This document shows, piece by piece, positions 5,040 to 5,128 of a stretch of DNA of 5,128 nucleotides (positions are counted from its first letter, which is position 1; every line of letters starts with the position of its first letter). Under the pieces are notes generated by a model that ran no database searches, was not told the origin of the DNA, and saw only the letters and a program-made list of their open reading frames with translations. A program made the translations under genes and the position numbers. Source of the stretch: Anaeroplasma sp902783745 (lineage in GTDB: Bacteria; Bacillota_I; Bacilli_A; Acholeplasmatales; Anaeroplasmataceae); NCBI GenBank assembly GCA_946617655.1, contig CAMOKL010000053.1, forward strand, positions 1-5,128, in the 5' to 3' direction.

Positions 5040-5077
5040 TTTTTTAAATGGTCTATAAGATTTACTCTTTGATGAAG
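5014..5077 (+). repeat. 10-bp inverted repeat spanning the def stop codon
   Basis: CTTCATCAAA (5014-5023) and TTTGATGAAG (5068-5077) are perfect reverse complements, 44 bp apart. The left arm can also pair locally with GATGAAG at 5004-5010 or ATGAAG at 5023-5028. No U-run follows the right arm, so it is not a terminator by itself. One such pair is roughly what chance allows in a window of this size and base composition. Confidence 0.35.
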
Positions 5078-5100
5078 TGGTACCAATTTAGTAGACAATA

Positions 5101-5128
5101 AAATAAAAAAGGGTACTAAGATAATTTC
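5101..5128 (+). terminator. Probable left half of an intrinsic terminator after def, cut by the window edge
   Basis: An A-rich run (AAATAAAAAA) leads into GGGTACTAAGA (5111-5121), then TAATT and a final TC. This is how the A-tract, left arm, loop and first two bases of the right arm of a bidirectional terminator look. The right arm and T-run would lie just past the window, so it cannot be confirmed. The rest of 5040-5100 shows no gene or clear signal other than the inverted repeat. Confidence 0.45.

Noticed and set aside
5074..5090. GTGGTACC resembling the conserved T-box sequence of tRNA-sensing leaders
   Set aside because: The flanking AGGG and GCG bases are missing, and there are only about 35 bases between the def stop and this point, with no room for a Stem I; GGTACC is also a common palindrome.
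1..5128. CRISPR array, insertion sequence, tRNA, rRNA or recoded TGA tryptophan
   Set aside because: No regularly spaced repeats, transposase frames, cloverleaf or rRNA segments were seen, and tryptophan codons are TGG throughout the genes read.

Overview
The window is AT-rich (roughly 70% A+T by eye). It has Gram-positive style -10 boxes (TATAAT), strong purine-rich ribosome binding sites and TGG rather than TGA for tryptophan. This fits a low-GC member of the Bacillota, probably of the Erysipelotrichia/RF39-like gut lineages with Mollicutes affinity. The lineage is inferred from base composition and gene families; nothing here fixes a species.

From left to right: (1) Positions 1-378, minus strand, hold the start of the conserved rpsP-khpA ribosomal cluster: a promoter, ribosomal protein S16, and the first 18 codons of the KH-domain RNA-binding protein KhpA, which runs off the left edge. 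(2) Positions 363-3887, minus strand, hold a three-gene operon. In transcription order it encodes a lysophospholipid-type acyltransferase, a GT8 glycosyltransferase, and a 589-residue protein that fuses GT8 to an acyltransferase. The leader has two possible promoters and a palindrome/hairpin, and the operon ends in an intrinsic terminator whose 3' arm also carries the -35 box of the rpsP promoter. (3) Positions 3927-4358, minus strand, hold a YlbF/YmcA-family gene with its own promoter and terminator. (4) Positions 4370-5128, plus strand, hold a type 2 peptide deformylase gene (def), divergent from the ylbF-like gene, followed by what looks like the first half of its terminator, cut by the window edge.

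How the genes fit together: S16, KhpA, deformylase and the YlbF-like protein are translation, protein-maturation or RNA-turnover housekeeping genes. The lipid operon is the accessory part. It pairs sugar transfer with acyl transfer twice, once as adjacent separate genes (acyltransferase then GT8) and once fused in the opposite order (GT8 then acyltransferase). That suggests it makes an acylated glycolipid or glycosylated envelope component, with neither acceptor nor donor predictable from sequence. The separate acyltransferase and GT8 genes lie in the same reading frame, with one stop codon and 6 bp between them.

The most notable signals are the GT8/acyltransferase domain permutation, the shared terminator/promoter, the compact overlapping divergent promoters whose transcripts would begin almost at the Shine-Dalgarno sequence, and the leader of the lipid operon.
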